NCBI RefSeq assembly: GCF_047468865.1
Contig: NZ_JBLGTV010000003.1
Location: 248,001-312,000 of the forward strand
Reading direction: 5' to 3'
DNA: 64,000 nucleotides
Origin: Castellaniella hirudinis_A
GTDB lineage: Bacteria; Pseudomonadota; Gammaproteobacteria; Burkholderiales; Burkholderiaceae_B
The notes beneath the pieces were generated by a model. The model saw only the letters and a list, made by a program, of their open reading frames with translations, had not been told where the DNA came from and ran no database searches. Shown one piece after another: positions 60,693-64,000 of this stretch; position 1 is the first letter of the stretch, and each line of letters starts with the position of its first letter. The translations under genes were made by a program, and so were the position numbers.

Positions 60693-63215
60693 TCACCGTC
60701 CTGTCATCGCCGGCCCGCCGGGCGGCGCCCCGGGCCGGTTCGGCGTGTCGGTCACCAGCCGCGCCCAGTTCTGCAGAAATCGCGCCTGGCGCTGCTGATC
60801 CAGGCCCACCAGCAGGGTGGGATTCAGGGCGATGGGGCGGATCAGGGCGGAAGTCCGGCGCTCGGGGGGCGCATCGTCCTCGGCCATGAGCTCGGGCAGG
60901 GCGCCCAGGGCCGCCTCAGTCTCGATGACTTGCTGGCCCGTGGGCGACAGCAGCCAATCGACGAAGGCTTGGGCCGCCTGGGGCTGCGCGGCGGTGCGCA
61001 GGATCAGGGCGGAGCGCGCCAGAACCAGTTGGTAGTCGTCCGGCACGATGACCGCCAGCCGGGTGTAGCGCGGGCCATAGGCGCGCACATAGGATCCCAG
61101 CATGTTGTAGCCCAGATCCAGCTGTCCCGCCTGGATCAGGTCGAGGATTTCCCGGGTGTCGGCCGCCAGGCGCACGCCGGCGCGTCCCAGAGCATTGGCC
61201 ATCCCCCAGAAATTCGAGGAGATCATCTCGTCCTGGGTGGCCAGCAGGTGGCCGACGCTGCTGGCGGCGATGTCGTAGGTGCCGATGCGGGCATAGGGGC
61301 CTTGTTGTTCCAGGGTGCGCAACAGCTCGGTGCGCGAATGGGGCGCCGTGGCCGCCGTGTAGTGATCCGTGTTGTAGACCATCACGATGGGTTCGAACGT
61401 GAAACCGAAGACCTCGGCGCGCCAGTTGGCCCACTCCGGCAGGCGCTGAGTCCAGGCGGATTCGTAGGCCTGGGCGTAGCCATCGTTGGCCAGACGCAGC
61501 TGCAGGTCCGCCGCCGAACTGATCAGCAGGTCGCTGGCCGGCAGCGTGCCCGCCCGGGTTTGCTCGTACAGCTGCTGGCTGCCCCGTTCGTGGTAGACGA
61601 TGCCGATGTTCGGATGGCTGCGCTGGAACGCCTTGGCCAGGATGGCGAACACGGGGGTGTCGGTGGGGCCGGCGATGGTCAGGGTGCGGGCCTCGGCGAG
61701 CGGGGCGGGGTAGCGGCTGGTCTGCGCTTGCGCGCTGTCCGGCATGGCCAGCGCCAGGCCCAGGGCGGCGCAGACGATCAGGCCGATGCCGGATACCGTC
61801 CCTTTGCGGGGCGCCGGGCGGTCTTTGCGGGGCGCCGGAGGGTCGGCGGGTTCCAGCGGCAGGCTGACTTGCACCAGCAAGCCGCCGCCCGGGCGGTTGC
61901 GCAGGCGCAGCGTGCCCTGGTGGCTTTGCACGACGGACTGGACGATGGCCAGCCCCAGCCCGGATCCTGGCGTGGCCTGGGCGGCGGCACCGCGCACGAA
62001 GCGTTTCAGAACCTCGGCCTGTTCGTGCTCGGGGATGCCCGGCCCCCGGTCGGCGACCTGCAGCAGCAGCTGCCCGGCGGCGGGCCGCAGGTCGAGCGTC
62101 ACCGGGCCGTCGGGCGCGTGGCGCAGGGCGTTGTCGATGAGATTGAGCAGCATTTCGCGCAGGGCGATGCGGTCGCCGCGCAGGCGCGCGCCCTGCAAAG
62201 CGGGCGCCTGCGCGATCCGCAGCCGGGGGGCGTCCCGGGTGCCGATGCGCTGGCGGACTTCGTGGAGCACTTCATCGAGCGAGATGGCGTCCTGTGCCCG
62301 CGACCCCAGGCGGTGAGTGATGGTGGCGTCCATGAGCAACTGGTTGATCAGCAGGCTGGCGCTGCTTGCGTTGCGCAGAATGCGGTGCAGTCTTTCCCGC
62401 AGTCGCTGCGGGTCGCGCTCATCCAGGGCGACCTCGGCCTGGGCGCGCAGCGAGGCCAGCGGCGTGCGCACCTGGTGGGCCGTATCGGCCAGCAGGTTGT
62501 GCAGCATGTCCAGCATGACTTGCAGACGCTGCATGAAGCCGTTGACGGCATCCACCAGCCGGGTGACCTCGCGGGGGGCCGGGCTGCGCAGCGGCGCCAG
62601 ATCTTCCGGCAGGCGGTGGCGCAGTTCGCGTTCCAGGCCGCGCAGCGGCAGGAACGCCCGGCTGATGCCGATCCATAGCAGCAGCAAGGCCACGATGGTC
62701 ATGATCGGCAGGGGCAGGGCGCCGCGCTGCAGGATTTCGGCGGCCAGGGCCTCGCGCGCCTCGCGGGTCTCGGCTACCCGCACGGTGATCCAGCGGATTT
62801 GGCGGTTGAAGCTGATCAGCCGGCCCAGCGTGGCGACGCGCAGCGCATCGCCGTGGTAGTGATGGTTGGTGAAAACGGGCGTGGCGGAGCGGGCCAGCGG
62901 CATGCCGCCGTCCAGATCCTCATAGCCGGTCACCAGCACGCCCTGCGGATCGCGGATGCTGTAGAAAACACGCTGCTGGCTGGACAGCATGGCCATGGCG
63001 GCGTAGGGCAGCTCGGCGGTCAGGTGGTTGTCTTCCAGGCGGATGGCCCCGGCGATGGAGAGCGCCGAGGCGGCCAGCACCCGGTCGAACGCCTGATCCG
63101 CCGAGCGCCTGGCATAGTCCTGCAAGAAGGCGTAAATCCCCAGCGACAGCACCAGCAGCACGCCGACGCCGGCCAGCAGGATGCGCCGCCGGATGGAAAA
63201 CGGCCTACGCGACAT
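60693..63215 (-). CDS. TctE-like sensor histidine kinase fused to a solute-binding domain
   Basis: One uninterrupted 840-residue frame. Residues 1-450 are a complete sensor kinase: TM1 (11-31), a periplasmic loop of about 130 residues, TM2 (about 168-190), HAMP-like linker, HisKA with His247 (TAHQVRTPLASL), N box NLIDNALRHA (358-367), DRGPGIP (389-395) and GSGLGLAIVQ. After a basic linker (PRKDRPAPRKGT) comes a hydrophobic stretch (474-490) and AQA-Q (495-498), which looks like a signal peptide, then a full SBP (about 505-840) homologous to the adjacent FbpA-like protein (LGYNMLGSYVRAY, DWLLSPTGQQV, PIALNPTLLVGLDQQ). The kinase would be cytoplasmic and the SBP periplasmic, held by a third helix or released by cleavage. 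The start at 63215 overlaps the regulator gene by 11 bases. Confidence 0.92.
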   Translation of the reverse strand: MSRRPFSIRRRILLAGVGVLLVLSLGIYAFLQDYARRSADQAFDRVLAASALSIAGAIRLEDNHLTAELPYAAMAMLSSQQRVFYSIRDPQGVLVTGYEDLDGGMPLARSATPVFTNHHYHGDALRVATLGRLISFNRQIRWITVRVAETREAREALAAEILQRGALPLPIMTIVALLLLWIGISRAFLPLRGLERELRHRLPEDLAPLRSPAPREVTRLVDAVNGFMQRLQVMLDMLHNLLADTAHQVRTPLASLRAQAEVALDERDPQRLRERLHRILRNASSASLLINQLLMDATITHRLGSRAQDAISLDEVLHEVRQRIGTRDAPRLRIAQAPALQGARLRGDRIALREMLLNLIDNALRHAPDGPVTLDLRPAAGQLLLQVADRGPGIPEHEQAEVLKRFVRGAAAQATPGSGLGLAIVQSVVQSHQGTLRLRNRPGGGLLVQVSLPLEPADPPAPRKDRPAPRKGTVSGIGLIVCAALGLALAMPDSAQAQTSRYPAPLAEARTLTIAGPTDTPVFAILAKAFQRSHPNIGIVYHERGSQQLYEQTRAGTLPASDLLISSAADLQLRLANDGYAQAYESAWTQRLPEWANWRAEVFGFTFEPIVMVYNTDHYTAATAPHSRTELLRTLEQQGPYARIGTYDIAASSVGHLLATQDEMISSNFWGMANALGRAGVRLAADTREILDLIQAGQLDLGYNMLGSYVRAYGPRYTRLAVIVPDDYQLVLARSALILRTAAQPQAAQAFVDWLLSPTGQQVIETEAALGALPELMAEDDAPPERRTSALIRPIALNPTLLVGLDQQRQARFLQNWARLVTDTPNRPGAPPGGPAMTGR

Positions 63216-63876
63216 CGTTGTCGGCCTGGTAGCCAATGCCGCGCACCGTCGTGATGCGGATGGGCGTGTGCGCGAGTTTCTTGCGCAGGCGCGAGATTTG
63301 CAGTTCCAGGGCATTGAGCGAGACATCTTCATCCAGCGAGAACAGCTGGTTCATCAGACGTTCTTTATGGACGGTCTGGCCCAGGCGGGCCAGCAGGATT
63401 TCCAGCAGGCGGAATTCGCGCCGGCCCAGTTCCAGCGGCTTGCCGTCCAGGGTGACGCTGCGGCTGCTGCTGTCCAGCGCCAGGGGGCCGTAGTGGATCA
63501 GGCTGCTGCTGTGCCCCGAGGCTCGGCGCAGCAAGGCCCGCAGGCGGGCTTCCAGTTCGCGCAGGTCGAAGGGCTTGACCATGTAGTCGTCCGCCCCCAG
63601 ATCCAGCATGCCGACCTTGTCTTCGATTTCGGCGCGGGCGGTGATCACCAGCACCTGGGTGTCGATGGCCGCTTCGCGCAGATCGCGCAGAATGGCGAAG
63701 CCGTCCTTGCCGGGCAGCATGATGTCCAGCACGACGGCGTCCCAGTTGCCGTCCTGCAGCCAGCGCGCGGCGGCCCGCCCGTCCCGGGCCCATTCCACGC
63801 TGTGGCCGCTGGATTTCAGCTTGGTTTCGATGGCGTCGCCCAAGTCCGGGTTGTCTTCTACCAGCAAAATGCGCAC
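63205..63876 (-). CDS. OmpR-family response regulator (TctD-like)
   Basis: The 223-residue regulator has a receiver domain with the acidic pair in VEDNPD, phospho-acceptor Asp51 (VVLDIMLPGKDG) and Lys101 (YMVKPF), then an OmpR/PhoB winged helix (LGRREFRLLEILLARLGQTVHKERLMNQLF...VSLNALELQISRLRKKL...IRTVRGIGYQ pattern). The start is GTG at 63876 with aggag 8 bases upstream. It is first in the unit regulator - fused kinase/SBP - SBP - permease - ATPase and probably activates that transporter. Confidence 0.95.
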   Translation of the reverse strand: MRILLVEDNPDLGDAIETKLKSSGHSVEWARDGRAAARWLQDGNWDAVVLDIMLPGKDGFAILRDLREAAIDTQVLVITARAEIEDKVGMLDLGADDYMVKPFDLRELEARLRALLRRASGHSSSLIHYGPLALDSSSRSVTLDGKPLELGRREFRLLEILLARLGQTVHKERLMNQLFSLDEDVSLNALELQISRLRKKLAHTPIRITTVRGIGYQADNDVA

Positions 63877-63987
63877 CTTCGGTCTCCTGGCCGCCGCCTG
63901 ATGGGTTGTGCCGCGTGATCGCCGGCCTTGAGCCGGACAGCACGCCGGCGCGGCCCGATTGGGGTTTATCCGGGGGGGTTAACGGCG

Positions 63988-63993
63988 TATAAT
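63988..63993 (+). promoter_or_regulatory. Possible plus-strand -10 element at the window edge
   Basis: A perfect TATAAT lies 7 bases from the window end. The hexamer 17 bases upstream (TTTATC, 63965-63970) is a weak -35. The gene it would serve is outside the window. The rest of 63877-63987 shows only the regulator's ribosome site. Confidence 0.3.
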
Positions 63994-64000
63994 CCTGCTT

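Overview
The window is a dense, GC-rich bacterial chromosome segment with no phage, IS element, CRISPR array or rRNA. Gene content and order point to a betaproteobacterium of the order Burkholderiales, most likely Alcaligenaceae (Bordetella/Achromobacter/Castellaniella relatives). This rests on the tig-clpP-clpX-lon block, a single-chain PurL of about 1,350 residues, prfB-lysS, an RpfE-like gene next to recJ, an IF-1 with a basic C-terminal tail, a lolD with one lol permease, and tripartite transporters with two-component systems. The species cannot be fixed from this sequence alone.

Layout. 1-3.5 kb: a proline-racemase-family enzyme, a DUF488 protein, an outer-membrane barrel and an MqsA-like antitoxin with a putative, apparently shortened, partner. 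3.8-9.9 kb: tRNA-Leu(UAG), then tig, clpP, clpX and lon (protein folding and ATP-dependent proteolysis), with a near-consensus heat-shock promoter in front of lon. 10-15 kb: lexA, an aromatic aminotransferase, uvrB and a low-molecular-weight tyrosine phosphatase. 15-17.9 kb: iscR-iscS-iscU-like-iscA behind a clear IscR operator; the iscU-like gene has lost a ligand cysteine and the nearby aspartate, and hscBA-fdx do not follow. 17.9-21.8 kb: lysS, prfB (with its programmed frameshift) and a TehA/TDT-type transporter. 21.8-30.4 kb: a chemoreceptor, a TRAP transporter with two tandem solute-binding proteins, and a divergent sensor kinase/response regulator pair. 30.5-36.2 kb: a degenerate hemerythrin-like protein, a taurine/nitrate-type ABC transporter with an additional periplasmic protein, infA and a DMT permease. 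36.3-44.5 kb: recJ and its RpfE-like neighbour on one strand; the lolC-type permease, lolD, tatD and comEC on the other. 44.6-49.8 kb: a branched-chain 2-oxoacid dehydrogenase operon (E1 alpha, E1 beta, E2, E3). 49.9-56.5 kb: an alpha/beta hydrolase, a PHP phosphoesterase, greB and purL. 56.5-63.9 kb, minus strand: an OmpR-type regulator, a sensor kinase physically fused to a solute-binding protein, and an Fe(3+)-type ABC transporter.

The most unusual items are: (a) the 840-residue kinase fused to a solute-binding domain that is a paralogue of the SBP encoded next to it, with what looks like an intact signal peptide and AxA cleavage site at the junction; (b) the IscU-like protein with Leu41 and Gln43 where IscU has Cys37 and Asp39; (c) a lon leader in which a heat-shock promoter is followed by a terminator-like hairpin; and (d) the MqsA-like module whose partner gene seems to have lost its C-terminal part.
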